64,000 nt of DNA from Galactobacter valiniphilus (GTDB lineage: Bacteria; Actinomycetota; Actinomycetes; Actinomycetales; Micrococcaceae): assembly GCF_003575975.1 (NCBI RefSeq), contig NZ_QQXK01000011.1, positions 41,313-105,312 on the forward strand, in the 5' to 3' direction. Each line of letters opens with the position of its first letter. Positions within the stretch are counted from its first letter, which is position 1. Below, one piece after another: positions 7,651 to 16,153 of this stretch. The notes under the pieces were generated by a model. The model did not search any database, had not been told where the DNA came from, and was given only the letters and a program-made list of their open reading frames with translations. Both the position numbers and the translations under genes were made by a program.

Positions 7651-8515
7651 TTACGAGGCAGAGGCGGAGGCAGACGCGGACGAGGCCACGGCCTCCGCAA
7701 GTTGCTTGCTCGCCTGCCCCCCCGAGCAGGAACCCCTGGGCGCGGGGGCTGCGCTTCTCCGAGCCCCAGACCGTAAGCCGCAGCGAGGCGTTCTGCGCCA
7801 GGTGGGTGGGGACCACGCGACACCAGGATCGCGTGCTTCCCTCGGCCGCGGCGGCGCCCGCCGCATCGGACGGCGTCGATTCGGGGGCTTCGGCGGCGCA
7901 CCGCGTTCCGGAGTGGACCGCCCCGTCCTCGGTGAGGACCGCGGCGCGCGCGGCGTCGAGCCGCTCGCCCGTCAGGGTGGAGACCTCGCGAACCTCCACG
8001 GTGAACGTCACGGTCGAGTAGCCGCTCGGGTCGATCGCCTCGCCCGCCGCGGCGGCGCTCAACGGCGCAATGGAGACATCCACGAGCCGCAATCCGACCC
8101 ACTGCCCCTCGATCCACTCCCCCGGGGCTGCGGCCCGCACCTCCCCGAGGTCGCGGTGCAGCCTGGCCGGTCTGGTCAGCGGGCCCTCCCGCGCGCGCGT
8201 GCCCGACCCCAGGAGCGCGTCGCGCTGTTCCTGCAACGCCAGCTCGCGCTGGCCCTCGGGGCTGTTGACCCACGCCCTGTGTTCGTCCATCGAGATGCTC
8301 AGCCCGCTCCACACCGCGATCGCGTACCCGGGGGGCGCCGCGAGCAAGCCGACGAGTAGCAACACACCTGCCGCCACCCAGGACCTCGTGGGCAGCTGAC
8401 CCCTGCGGCGGCGCCGCAGCCCGCGCACCACGAGCCACACGACGCAGGCCGCGAGGAGCACCGCCGCGGCCCAGAACGTGGCGATCGGCATGAAGGCCCA
8501 CGAGAATTTATCCAT
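7651..8515 (-). CDS. Membrane-anchored protein of unknown function, 3' end altered by a C-run frameshift
   Basis: Begins with a membrane segment (residues 10-32) and a second one at about 46-68, followed by a hydrophilic extracytoplasmic-type domain of about 200 residues, with VGLRLVDVSIAPLSAAAAG and YSTVTFTVEVREVSTLTGE and two conserved-looking Cys. With seven Cs at 7717-7723 the frame runs into the MFS gene. With six Cs it ends SKQLAEAVASSASASAS at the TAA 7651-7653, giving exactly 288 codons including stop. The latter overlaps nothing improper and leaves 62 bp before the MFS start. No family recognised; the two genes probably form one operon. Confidence 0.6.
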
Positions 8516-8567
8516 ACGTTAGTTAATCCCTCATGGGCGGACACACTACAAGCCCCTCACAACGAAA

Positions 8568-8599
8568 CGCCCGCCCACCTCAAGGAAGGTGAGCGGGCG
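8568..8599 (-). terminator. Hairpin terminator after the CNNM-family pair
   Basis: 13-base arms CGCCCGCCCACCT and AGGTGAGCGGGCG with one mismatch, six-base loop, 40 bp downstream of the stop at 8640 and before the oppositely placed start of the unknown membrane protein at 8515. Confidence 0.7.
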
Positions 8600-8639
8600 T
8601 CGTCGTGCCTCAAGAACCGGACCTGCGGGCCGTGGGCCG

Positions 8640-9680
8640 TCAGGCCCCCGGCCGGCTGTCGTCGCGGATGCGTCCCACGAGCTCCTCGAGGACGTCCTCG
8701 AGCGTGATGAGCCCGTCCGGCTCGCCGTCCGCGCCGAGCAGCAGGGCCAGGTGGGCGCCGTCGCGCTGCATGGCGCCCAGGGCCTCACCCACGGGCGTGC
8801 CGGCGGCGAAGCGCGGCAGCTCGCGCACGCTCGCGGAGGGCAGCGGCGCCTGGCGGGCGTCGCCCGTGGTGCCGATGACGTCCTTGACGTGCACATAGCC
8901 GGCCCAGCCGCCGTCGGCGGAGCGCAGCGGAAAGCGGGAGAAGCTGCGCGCGGCGGCCTCCTCCACCCCCGCGGGCGTGACGCTCAGCGGCAGGGAGACC
9001 ACGGACTCGAGCGGGATCCGCACCGAGTCCACCGTGCCGGCCCCGAAGCGCAGGGCGCCCAGGAGCAGGGCCTCGTCGCCGTCGTCGATGGCGCCGCCCT
9101 CGGCCGATTCGCGGACCATCGCCGCGACCTCGTGCTGGTCGAAGGTGCTCGCGACCTCGTTCTTCGGCTGGACCTTGAACAGGCGCAGGATCCCGTTGCC
9201 GATCGCGTTCATGAGCCACAGCACGGGCTGCAGCACGCGCACCAGCACCACCATGGGCGGGCCGAAGCGCAGGGCGGTCTTCTCCGGGCCCGCGAGCGCG
9301 ATGTTCTTGGGCACCATCTCGCCGAGCACCACGTGCAGGTACGTCACCACGGCGTAGGCGATGACGTAGGAGAGCACGTCGATCGCGGTCTCCGGCACGC
9401 CCCACGAGCCCAGCGGACCCTCGACGGCGTGCTTCACGAAGGGCTTGGTCACGTAGCCGAGCGCGAGCGAGCACACGGTGATGCCGAGCTGCGCGCCGGC
9501 CATGACGAGCGAGACGTGCTCGAGCGCCCAGAGCGTCAGCTTGGCGGCGCGCCCGCCCTCGCGGGCCTTGGGCTCGATGATGGAGCGGCGCGCCGAGATG
9601 AGCGCAAACTCCCCCGCCACAAAGAAGTAGTTCGCGGCCAGGAGGGCCACGGTCAGGACGATCGCAACGACGTCGTTCAC
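8640..9680 (-). CDS. CNNM / CorC-family membrane protein (hemolysin-like), short form
   Basis: 346 residues. The N-terminal DUF21 (CNNM) transmembrane domain covers about 1-180, with the family motif FFVAGEFALISARRS and GAQLGITVCSLALGY and the acidic-basic turn LGEMVPKNIALAGPE. CBS-type regions follow, ending ITLEDVLEELVG. These proteins are implicated in Mg2+ or Co2+ export or sensing. This copy ends after the CBS pair and lacks the CorC/HlyC C-terminal domain that its partner has. Its ATG overlaps the stop of the upstream paralogue by four bases (9677-9680), so the two are translationally coupled and may work as a heteromer. Confidence 0.88.
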   Translation of the reverse strand: MNDVVAIVLTVALLAANYFFVAGEFALISARRSIIEPKAREGGRAAKLTLWALEHVSLVMAGAQLGITVCSLALGYVTKPFVKHAVEGPLGSWGVPETAIDVLSYVIAYAVVTYLHVVLGEMVPKNIALAGPEKTALRFGPPMVVLVRVLQPVLWLMNAIGNGILRLFKVQPKNEVASTFDQHEVAAMVRESAEGGAIDDGDEALLLGALRFGAGTVDSVRIPLESVVSLPLSVTPAGVEEAAARSFSRFPLRSADGGWAGYVHVKDVIGTTGDARQAPLPSASVRELPRFAAGTPVGEALGAMQRDGAHLALLLGADGEPDGLITLEDVLEELVGRIRDDSRPGA

Positions 9681-11029
9681 TTGCCCTCGTCCTCGTCCAC
9701 TTCGGTGACGCTTGCCTCGAGGCGCGCGATGCGCGCCCCGTCCATCTCCAGGACCGTCAGGGTCACCTCGGAGGCGGGCAGCTGGTATTCACCGGCGGTG
9801 CGGAGCACGACGACGTCGCCCTCCTTGGCGATGCGGCCCAGCTCCAGCGTGAACAGGCCGGCCACGGTCTCGTGGTCGGCACCGTCCGGAATGCGGGCGC
9901 GCAGGATCTCGGTGGCCTCGTCGGGGCGCAGGGCGCCGTCGATCTGCCACACGCCCTCGGAGACGGGGCTGGCCACGGCCTCTTCGGGGTCGTGCTCGTC
10001 GACGACCTCGCCCACGAGCTCCTCCACGAGGTCCTCGAGGGTCAGCAATCCGGCGACGTCGCCGGTTTCGTCGATGAGGACGGCCATCTGCAGGCCGCCC
10101 TCGCGCAGGGTGTCCATGAGCTCGTCCAGCTCCACGGTGTCCGGCACCAGCGTGGCCTCCTCGGCCACGGTGGCGACGGCCGTGGTGGCGCGTTGCTCGT
10201 AGGGCACCGCGAGCGCGCGGCGCACGTGCACCACGCCGTCCACGGAGTGCACATCGCCCTCCGCCACGGGGAAGCGCGAGTGACCGGTGTTCGCCGAGAG
10301 CTCCAGGAGCTCCTGGATGCTCGTGGCGCCGGAGACCGTGACCATGCGCGTGCGCGGGGTCATGGTGTCGTGGCCGCGGCGATGGCCGAAGGCCACGGAG
10401 CGCTCCAGCAGCTGGGCCGTGTGCTCGGGGAGCACGCCCTCGTGCGCGGAGTGCTGGGCCAGGGCCACGAGCTCCTCCGGGGAGCGCACCGAATCCAGGT
10501 GCTCCGTCGGCGTGATGTTGAACAGGCGCAGGATCGCGTTGGCCGTGCCGTTGAAGAAGACGAGCAGCGGCTTGGTCGCGGCGGAGAAGCCGCGCTGGAA
10601 GCCCACCACCTGGCGGGCCGTGGCCAGCGGCTTGGCGATGGCCAGGTTTTTGGGGACCAGCTCGCCGAAGACCATGGTGACGACCGTGGCGAGCACGAGC
10701 GAGATGATCACGGAGAGGGTGCGGGCCGCCGCCTCGGCGAGGCCGGCGCCCGTGAGGGGGCCGACGACGATCGCGGCCACGGCCGGCTCGGCCAGGAAGC
10801 CGATGCCGAGGTTGGTCAGGGTGATGCCGAGCTGGGCTCCCGAGAGCTGCGTCGACAGGGTGTCCATGCCCTTCAGGACGCCCATCGCACGCTTGTCGCC
10901 CGCCTCGATGGCTGCCTTGACGTCGTTGCGGTTGACGGTGATGAGGGAGAACTCGGCGGCAACAAACATGCCGCAGGCGGCCACGAGAAGGAGGGCCAGA
11001 ACGATTGACACTATTTCCACGATCGGCAC
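9677..11029 (-). CDS. CNNM / CorC-family membrane protein (hemolysin-like), long form
   Basis: 450 residues: DUF21 membrane domain at about 1-195 (AAEFSLITVNRNDVK, GAQLGITLTNLGIGFL, GELVPKNLAIAKP), a CBS pair at about 215-345 (closing LTLEDLVEELVGEVVDE) and a CorC_HlyC domain at about 355-440 (WQIDGALRPDE, then LGRIAKEGD). Two such genes in tandem, long form then short form, is a frequent actinobacterial arrangement. The role is likely divalent-cation transport across the cytoplasmic membrane. The upstream 11030-11365 stretch has no gene; an M-box-like Mg2+ riboswitch was looked for and not seen. Confidence 0.9.
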   Translation of the reverse strand: MPIVEIVSIVLALLLVAACGMFVAAEFSLITVNRNDVKAAIEAGDKRAMGVLKGMDTLSTQLSGAQLGITLTNLGIGFLAEPAVAAIVVGPLTGAGLAEAAARTLSVIISLVLATVVTMVFGELVPKNLAIAKPLATARQVVGFQRGFSAATKPLLVFFNGTANAILRLFNITPTEHLDSVRSPEELVALAQHSAHEGVLPEHTAQLLERSVAFGHRRGHDTMTPRTRMVTVSGATSIQELLELSANTGHSRFPVAEGDVHSVDGVVHVRRALAVPYEQRATTAVATVAEEATLVPDTVELDELMDTLREGGLQMAVLIDETGDVAGLLTLEDLVEELVGEVVDEHDPEEAVASPVSEGVWQIDGALRPDEATEILRARIPDGADHETVAGLFTLELGRIAKEGDVVVLRTAGEYQLPASEVTLTVLEMDGARIARLEASVTEVDEDEGK

Positions 11030-11270
11030 CCCCGCTCAGGACTCAAAGGGGTGGGTGCCGGGTGACACGGCAGAGGGGGCTTCAAAGAGCCCGGACTGTC
11101 GCCAGGGGCGTTCATCATTCCTTTCTTCGCCGCCGGTTCCGGCGGCACGGTGAAGTTTCATTGTCCTGGAGGCCGAGCCGCCGTGCCAGGCGTCAGGGCG
11201 CCAGGAGCCCGACTCCCGGCGATTTCCCAGGGACGAGGGGCCCGTTCAGCTGCCCGACGCCGGATGGTTC

Positions 11271-11313
11271 CCCGGGTGTCTCACCCCACCGTGGGTGGGG
11301 TGAGACACCCGGG
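11271..11313 (-). terminator. Perfect 18-bp hairpin terminator after the DHA2 exporter
   Basis: Arms 11271-11288 and 11296-11313 pair without mismatch, loop CCGTGGG. It lies 53 bp beyond the stop of the exporter gene and upstream of the CNNM promoter region, in the otherwise empty 11030-11365 interval. Confidence 0.8.
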
Positions 11314-11365
11314 CGAGCGCGCGTCGTCGTGCCCTTGGAAGGGACCCACGGAGCGGCCGGGCCGA

Positions 11366-12886
11366 TCAGTGATCGGCCGCCACACGCTCGCCCACGAGCT
11401 TGGGTGAGGGGATGACTTTGAACGCGATCACTGCCCCGGCGAGCGTGATGATCGCCGCGATGATCGAGGTGGTTTGCATGGCCGAGGTGAAGGCGTGGCG
11501 GGCCGCCTCGCCCTCGGCCGAGGCCGGGTCGAGGATCGTCATGGCCGTGGCGAGGGACTCGCGCACACCGTGCTCCTCGCCGCCGCCGAGGCCGGCCGGC
11601 AGGTTGATCCGATAGAGCGCCGTCATGACGGAGCCGAGCACCGCGATGCCCAGCGCCACGCCAAGCTCGTAGGAGGTCTCGGAGATGGCCGAGGCCGAAC
11701 CCGCCTTGGCCGGCGGGACGGCGGAGACCACGGCGTCCACCGTGACGGTCTGAGCCAGGCCCACGCCGAGGCCCACGGGGATGAGGGCGAGGCCGAGCCA
11801 GAGGTAGCTCGCGGCGCCCTCGGCGATCGCGATCGCCACGAGGCCCACGCCCGTCAGCGCCAGGCCTGCGGCGATGGTGCGGCCGGCGCCGAGCTTGGTC
11901 AGGAACCAGCCCACCAGGAGGACGACCGCGATCGAGGCGAGGGTGGCGGGGAGCTCGGCGAGGCCGGCCTGCAGCGGCGTGTAGCCGCGCCCGAGCTGGA
12001 GGTACTGCGAGAAGAAGAACAGCAGGCCCGTGAGGGCAAAGACGGCGATGAACTGCGAGAGCACCGAGCCGGCAAACGCCGGCACCTTGAAGAGGCTCAC
12101 GTCGATCATGGGCGAGGCGAGGCGCTTCTGGCGCCGGATGAACCACCAGCCGAAGGCGAGGCCGGCCAGCAGGCAGACCCCACCCAGGGCGTCGAATCCG
12201 GACTGCACGGTGTGCTTCACGGCGTAGACGAGCGGGACGATCGCCGCCATGGACAGCGCCGCGGAGAGCAGGTCGAAGCGGCCCGGGTTCGGGTCCTTGG
12301 ACTCGGGCAGCAGGAAGAAGCCACCCACGACGAGGACGATCACCACCGGCACGTTGATGAGGAAGACGGAGCCCCACCAGAAGTGCTCGAGGAGGACGCC
12401 ACCCACGAGCGGGCCGAGGGCCGCGCCGCCGCCGGCCGCGGCGGACCAGATGGCGATGGCGCGCGTGCGCTCCTTGGCGTCCGTGAAGATGTTGCGGATG
12501 AGCGAGAGCGTGGAGGGCATGAGCGTGGCGCCGGCGACGCCGAGCAGCACGCGGGCGGCGATGAGCCACTCCGGGCTGGGCGCGAAGGCCGCCACGAGCG
12601 ACGCGGCGCCGAAGAGTGCCGAGCCGATGAGGAGCAGGCGCTTGCGGCCGATCCGGTCGGCGAGCACGCCCATCGTCACGAGCAGGCCGCCGAGGGCCAG
12701 CGAGTAGACGTCGCCGATCCACAGGATCTGCGTGGCGCTCGGCTGGAGATCCGCGGTCAGCGAGGGGACCGCGAGGTAGAGGACGGTCCCGTCGATGGCC
12801 AGCAACAGGACCGCCAGCACGAGGATCGAGAGGGCGGCCCAACGGCGCCGATGCGCGGAAGGGTGGGGCGGCTGGGCGGTGCTCAT
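11366..12886 (-). CDS. DHA2-family (EmrB/QacA) drug exporter
   Basis: 506 residues with about 14 membrane helices. Family features are LLAIDGTVLYLAVPSLTADL in helix 1 (the DHA2 version of motif D1), GVLADRIGRKRLLLIG (motif A) and GGAALGPLVGGVLLEHFWW (motif C, the antiporter signature). The transport is presumably proton-driven efflux of hydrophobic cations or antibiotics. It is divergent from a TetR-type gene across a clear inverted repeat, the classical arrangement of a repressor-controlled exporter such as QacA/QacR. Confidence 0.9.
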   Translation of the reverse strand: MSTAQPPHPSAHRRRWAALSILVLAVLLLAIDGTVLYLAVPSLTADLQPSATQILWIGDVYSLALGGLLVTMGVLADRIGRKRLLLIGSALFGAASLVAAFAPSPEWLIAARVLLGVAGATLMPSTLSLIRNIFTDAKERTRAIAIWSAAAGGGAALGPLVGGVLLEHFWWGSVFLINVPVVIVLVVGGFFLLPESKDPNPGRFDLLSAALSMAAIVPLVYAVKHTVQSGFDALGGVCLLAGLAFGWWFIRRQKRLASPMIDVSLFKVPAFAGSVLSQFIAVFALTGLLFFFSQYLQLGRGYTPLQAGLAELPATLASIAVVLLVGWFLTKLGAGRTIAAGLALTGVGLVAIAIAEGAASYLWLGLALIPVGLGVGLAQTVTVDAVVSAVPPAKAGSASAISETSYELGVALGIAVLGSVMTALYRINLPAGLGGGEEHGVRESLATAMTILDPASAEGEAARHAFTSAMQTTSIIAAIITLAGAVIAFKVIPSPKLVGERVAADH

Positions 12887-12896
12887 GCCAAAACTG

Positions 12897-12912
12897 TACC
12901 GTCCGGGCGGTA
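12897..12912. promoter_or_regulatory. Probable TetR operator for the DHA2 exporter
   Basis: TACCGTCCGGGCGGTA is an inverted repeat (TACCG-six bases-CGGTA) 11 bp upstream of the exporter start at 12886 and 113 bp upstream of the divergent TetR gene. Position and symmetry fit a TetR-family operator. Confidence 0.7.
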
Positions 12913-13024
12913 AAGTCGTCGAGACCGCGAGACTGCACTACGGTGACGGGAGGATGAGCGCCTCGCGGCTCGCCTCCTCACACCTCGACACCGCGCCACG
13001 GCGCAGATCGGAGCCACACGGGCC

Positions 13025-13579
13025 ATGGGACGGATCAGTGGCCGGGACGCCGAGGCCACGCGGCGGCTTGTCCTCGACGCGGCGGCGCGGCGCTTCGGGA
13101 GCCACGGCATCGAGGCCTCGCTCGACTCGATCGCCGAGCTCGCCGGGGTCTCCAAGGGCGGGCTCAAGTACCACTTTGCCTCCAAGGACGCGCTCCTGCG
13201 GGCCCTCGCCGAGGACCAGCTCCTGGAGTTCCGCGCGGAGGTGCACTCCTTCATCCGGGAGGGCGACGACGGCCCGGGCCGCCTCACGCGCGCCTACGTC
13301 GCGGCGACCCTCGACGCCCTCACCAACGCCGATGCCATGCTTGAAAAGCACGCCCTCATGGCCCAGTTGAGCACCGTCCCGGTGGTCCGCGAGGCCTGCC
13401 GCGAGGACGCCGCCTGGTGGGACGCGGCGATCGCCGCCGACGGCACCGATCCCGTCACCGCCGCGCTCGTCGTGGCCGCCGCCGACGGCCTCGCCGCCGC
13501 CCCGCTTTGGGGCGCCGAGTACGCCCCGGAGCTCCTGGCACAGATCGGCGAGCGCCTCGTGGACATGACCCGCGCCTGA
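13025..13579 (+). CDS. TetR-family repressor, divergent from the DHA2 exporter
   Basis: 184 residues. The N-terminal helix-turn-helix covers about 10-55 (LVLDAAARRFGSHGIEASLD, then IAELAGVSKGGLKYHFASKDAL), with the KYHF recognition helix typical of the family. The C-terminal half is the ligand-binding helical bundle. The likely role is repression of the exporter through the 12897 inverted repeat, released by an exporter substrate. ATG at 13025 is chosen because it starts the domain at the usual distance; no strong ribosome-binding site is visible. Confidence 0.88.
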   Translation: MGRISGRDAEATRRLVLDAAARRFGSHGIEASLDSIAELAGVSKGGLKYHFASKDALLRALAEDQLLEFRAEVHSFIREGDDGPGRLTRAYVAATLDALTNADAMLEKHALMAQLSTVPVVREACREDAAWWDAAIAADGTDPVTAALVVAAADGLAAAPLWGAEYAPELLAQIGERLVDMTRA

Positions 13580-13602
13580 GCGCGCGCCCTTCCTCCCACA
13601 GC

Positions 13603-13643
13603 ACGACGGCGCGGCGGGGCTCCCAGACCCGCCGCGCCGTCGT
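13603..13643. terminator. Bidirectional hairpin terminator
   Basis: 16-bp perfect arms (13603-13618, 13628-13643) starting ACGACGGCGCGG, between the TetR stop at 13579 and the convergent small gene ending at 13681. Confidence 0.85.
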
Positions 13644-13680
13644 TCACTTCAGGTCCGTCCGCCTCGATAGAGGCGAACCG

Positions 13681-13887
13681 CTAGGCCTCCGGATCGGTAT
13701 CCGTGTACGCGCCCACCGAGTCGGAGCTCTCCCCCTCGGTGTAGCTGCCCTCACCCACGGTGCGGCCGGCACTCTCGCCGTCGGCGAGCTCCACCTCGGT
13801 GTAGTCGCCCTTCTCCTTGCCGCGCAACGCGGGATCCTGCCCCGTGCCTTCGGCGTCCACGTACTGTCCCTCGTCGATCTCGGCCAT
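13681..13887 (-). CDS. Small acidic repetitive protein of unknown function
   Basis: 68 residues, strongly acidic, with no Cys, no membrane segment and no predicted signal. A short motif recurs: GQYVDAEGTG, GDYTEVELAD, GSYTEGESSD and GAYTDTDPEA, that is G-x-Y-(T/V)-(E/D) four times. ATG at 13887 has GGAAGGAA eight bases upstream, an excellent ribosome-binding site, and the longer upstream frame is unlikely. The repeat and charge suggest a disordered binding protein; nothing more can be said. It lies between two hairpin-bounded units. Confidence 0.7.
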   Translation of the reverse strand: MAEIDEGQYVDAEGTGQDPALRGKEKGDYTEVELADGESAGRTVGEGSYTEGESSDSVGAYTDTDPEA

Positions 13888-13985
13888 GGCGTTCCTTCCG
13901 GTTACAACTCGGACGGCACCGGGCGCGCCGTCATCGCCGATCCTCGCCCGCGGACGCGCCGCTGACAAGGGTTTGCGCCGAGGCG

Positions 13986-15002
13986 TCAGGGGCGCAGCAG
14001 CGCCTTGATGGTGGTGCGCTCGTCCATCGCGGCGTACGCGGCCGGTGCTTCTTCCAGCGGGACGTCCATCGTGAAGACGCGTCCCGGGTTGATCTTGCGA
14101 TCAAGGATCAGCTGGATCAGCTCGGGCAGGAAGCGGCGGACGGGCGCGCCGCCGGCCACGATGTGCACCTCGGCTCCGAAGATCTCGCGGCCGGAGAGCT
14201 GCACGCCGTGGGCCACGCCGAGGATGGTCAGGTAGCCGCCACCGCGGGCGCAGCGCAGGCCCTGCTCAATCGATTCCTGCGTGCCCACGGCCTCCACGAC
14301 GCCGTGCGCGCCGAGGCCGTCCGTGAGCTCCTTGAGCTTGGCGACGCCCTTGTCTCCGCGCTCCTCGATGATGTCGGTGGCTCCGAACCCGCGGGCCAGC
14401 ACCTGGCGATCGGCGTGACGCGAAAAGGCGATGATCCGCTCGGCGCCGAGCTGCTTGGCGGCCAGGATGGCCAGCAGGCCCACGGCGCCGTCTCCGACCA
14501 CGGCGATCGTCTTGCCGGGGCCGGCCTGGGCCTCCACGGCGCCGAACCAGCCGGTGCCGAGCACGTCCGAGGCGGCCAAGAGTGAGGGGATGAGGTCCTC
14601 GTCCGGGTGCTCGGGGGTGGGCACGAGGGTGCCGGCGGCGTTGGTGATGCGCACGTACTCGGCCTGGGCGGTGCCGACGCCGTGGGCGTTGACGCACTTG
14701 GACTGGTAGCCCGCCTGGCAGATCTCGCACGTGTTGTCGCTCGTGATGAAGGAGCCGACCACGAACTGGCCCACCTCGAGGCCCGTCACCTCCGAGCCGA
14801 GCTCCTCGATGATGCCGACGTACTCGTGGCCCATCTGGTGGGAGTGCTGGGTGGGGATGACGCCGCGATAGTGCCAGAGGTCGGAGCCGCACACGCAGGC
14901 GGCCACCACCTTGAGGAGGGCGTCGGTGGGGGCCTCGATCTGGGGGCGGGGCAGCTCCTCGACGGTGACGTCGCGGGTGCCGTTGATCATGGTGGCGCGC
15001 AT
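13986..15002 (-). CDS. Zinc-dependent alcohol dehydrogenase family protein
   Basis: 338 residues of the medium-chain dehydrogenase/reductase superfamily. Catalytic zinc ligands are seen in ACVCGSDLWHYRG and MGHEYVGIIEELG; structural-zinc cysteines are clustered as CEICQAGYQSKC, a reduced three-Cys lobe. The Rossmann motif is VVGDGAVGLLAILAAKQLGA. Substrate could be a threonine, glutathione-adduct or sugar alcohol; it cannot be decided here. The start at 15002 follows GAGGAGA by four to five bases; 65 upstream codons of the open frame cross a palindromic element and are not coding. Confidence 0.88.
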   Translation of the reverse strand: MRATMINGTRDVTVEELPRPQIEAPTDALLKVVAACVCGSDLWHYRGVIPTQHSHQMGHEYVGIIEELGSEVTGLEVGQFVVGSFITSDNTCEICQAGYQSKCVNAHGVGTAQAEYVRITNAAGTLVPTPEHPDEDLIPSLLAASDVLGTGWFGAVEAQAGPGKTIAVVGDGAVGLLAILAAKQLGAERIIAFSRHADRQVLARGFGATDIIEERGDKGVAKLKELTDGLGAHGVVEAVGTQESIEQGLRCARGGGYLTILGVAHGVQLSGREIFGAEVHIVAGGAPVRRFLPELIQLILDRKINPGRVFTMDVPLEEAPAAYAAMDERTTIKALLRP

Positions 15003-15123
15003 GGCTCTCCTCGAACGGTTGAAGGGGTTCACCTCATGGTGCGCCCGTCGGCGCGTGCGCGCAAAGCCTGGCGGCGCGATCGGGGGCGCCGGGGACGCCG
15101 GTCCCGGCGGGGCGGGTGCCGCA

Positions 15124-15180
15124 GCATCCGGAAAACGACGAAACATCCACGATTCGACGATGCTCCGTCGTTTTTCGGAT
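15124..15180. repeat. 57-bp palindromic element, family 2 copy A
   Basis: Imperfect hairpin with 24-base arms (GCATCCGG at the left, CGGAT(GC) at the right, three mismatches). It matches the element at 55216-55272 over its full 57 bases at 41 positions without gaps. It lies between the hydrolase stop (15204) and the dehydrogenase start (15002), both on the minus strand. Confidence 0.7.
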
Positions 15181-15203
15181 GCCCGGCGGGGCGTCACCCG
15201 GGT

Positions 15204-16058
15204 TCACACCGGGCCGGTGAGGTGGTCGAACTCCCCGCTCACCCAGCGGGCATGGCGCTCGGCCGAGGACGCGATGGCCTCCCCCGCGCCGCGCAAGACG
15301 CGACCCTGGAAGTTGTCGTAGAGCCGCTCCACGTCGTAGCGGGCGGCCACGTGGGCGGCGATCCGTCTGACCGCCCCCGCCGAAAGGGGCAGGCGGTTGG
15401 GGAACGAACGCATGAAGCTGACCCAACCCGCCCGCGGCACCGCGGCGATCGTGTCCCCGCTCAAGAGAACCCCAGCGCCGTCGGCGCCGCGGAAGTGCAC
15501 CACCGAGGAACCAGGGACGTGCCCGCCCGGCTGCGAGGCGCGCACGCCGGGAACGGGTTCCAGCTCGCCCGACCACACGCGCAGGCCCGGGAAGTCGCGG
15601 GTAACCCAGCCGGCGTCCGGCTCCGAGACCCACACCGGCGCGTCGTCGAAGGCGGCCGACCAGGCCGATTGCACGCCGAACATGTGGGGGTGGCTCGGGA
15701 CGATGGCGGCCATGCCGCCGAGGGCGCTCACGGCCTCGATCGCTGCGCCGTCGATGTAGGCGGGGACGTCCACGAGGACGTTGCCCCTGTCCGTGACGAC
15801 CAGCTTGGCCTGCTGGCCGACGCCCACGTGACCGCGGGTGTTGAGCTCCCACAGCCCGGGCTCCAGCTCCTTGAGCTCGATCGCCGCGCCTCTCGCCGCT
15901 TGCTCGGCGGGCGAGCTCCAGCGCTGCACCCCGTCGGCCGCGAGGTACTGCCGCTCGTCCGCGCAGACGGGGCACGTCCCGTGCGGGGAGTCGGTCTCCA
16001 CGCCGCACAGGGCGCATTGCGCCGCGGTGAGTTCCGGTCGGGTGGCCTGAGATGTCAT
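15204..16058 (-). CDS. Metallo-beta-lactamase-fold hydrolase with N-terminal zinc ribbon, SoxR-box controlled
   Basis: 284 residues. Residues 15-32 carry four Cys in CALC and CPVC pairs, a small zinc ribbon. The MBL fold follows, with PSHPHMFGV in the position of the HxHxDH-type motif, GGHVPGSSVVHF as the second His motif and LLSGDTIAAVP as the Asp motif. The first metal motif is thus reduced to SHPH, so metal content is uncertain. The start at 16058 follows GAGAGGAA. A perfect SoxR box lies just upstream, so expression is probably induced by redox-cycling compounds. Substrate unknown. Confidence 0.85.
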   Translation of the reverse strand: MTSQATRPELTAAQCALCGVETDSPHGTCPVCADERQYLAADGVQRWSSPAEQAARGAAIELKELEPGLWELNTRGHVGVGQQAKLVVTDRGNVLVDVPAYIDGAAIEAVSALGGMAAIVPSHPHMFGVQSAWSAAFDDAPVWVSEPDAGWVTRDFPGLRVWSGELEPVPGVRASQPGGHVPGSSVVHFRGADGAGVLLSGDTIAAVPRAGWVSFMRSFPNRLPLSAGAVRRIAAHVAARYDVERLYDNFQGRVLRGAGEAIASSAERHARWVSGEFDHLTGPV

Positions 16059-16109
16059 GGGTTCCTCTCCGCGCCGGGGGACGTCCCCGGCGCTGCCACC
16101 ACCCTCCAA

Positions 16110-16127
16110 CCTCAAGTGGACTTGAGG
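16110..16127. promoter_or_regulatory. SoxR box
   Basis: CCTCAAGTGGACTTGAGG matches the canonical SoxR operator (CCTCAAGTTAACTTGAGG) except for the two central bases. It is in the 95-bp gap between the divergent hydrolase and soxR. On the minus strand it is preceded by TTGACC, a plausible -35, putting the box in the long spacer that SoxR untwists. Confidence 0.93.
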
Positions 16128-16153
16128 TCAAGCCCCGCGGAAGACTGGCTGCC

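Noticed and set aside
7717..7723. C7 run as a programmed frameshift or phase-variation switch
   Set aside because: Neither gene is a surface or restriction component typical of phase variation, and a similar C-run defect occurs at 36255 in an unrelated gene. A read error is more likely, though not excluded.
6422..8359. 645-codon plus-strand frame opposite the MFS gene
   Set aside because: Arg/Gly/Glu/His-rich shadow of real minus-strand genes.
11030..11270. M-box (Mg2+) or other riboswitch before the CNNM pair
   Set aside because: The conserved M-box blocks were not found in either strand; only ordinary GC stem-loops, including one around 11029-11065, are present.
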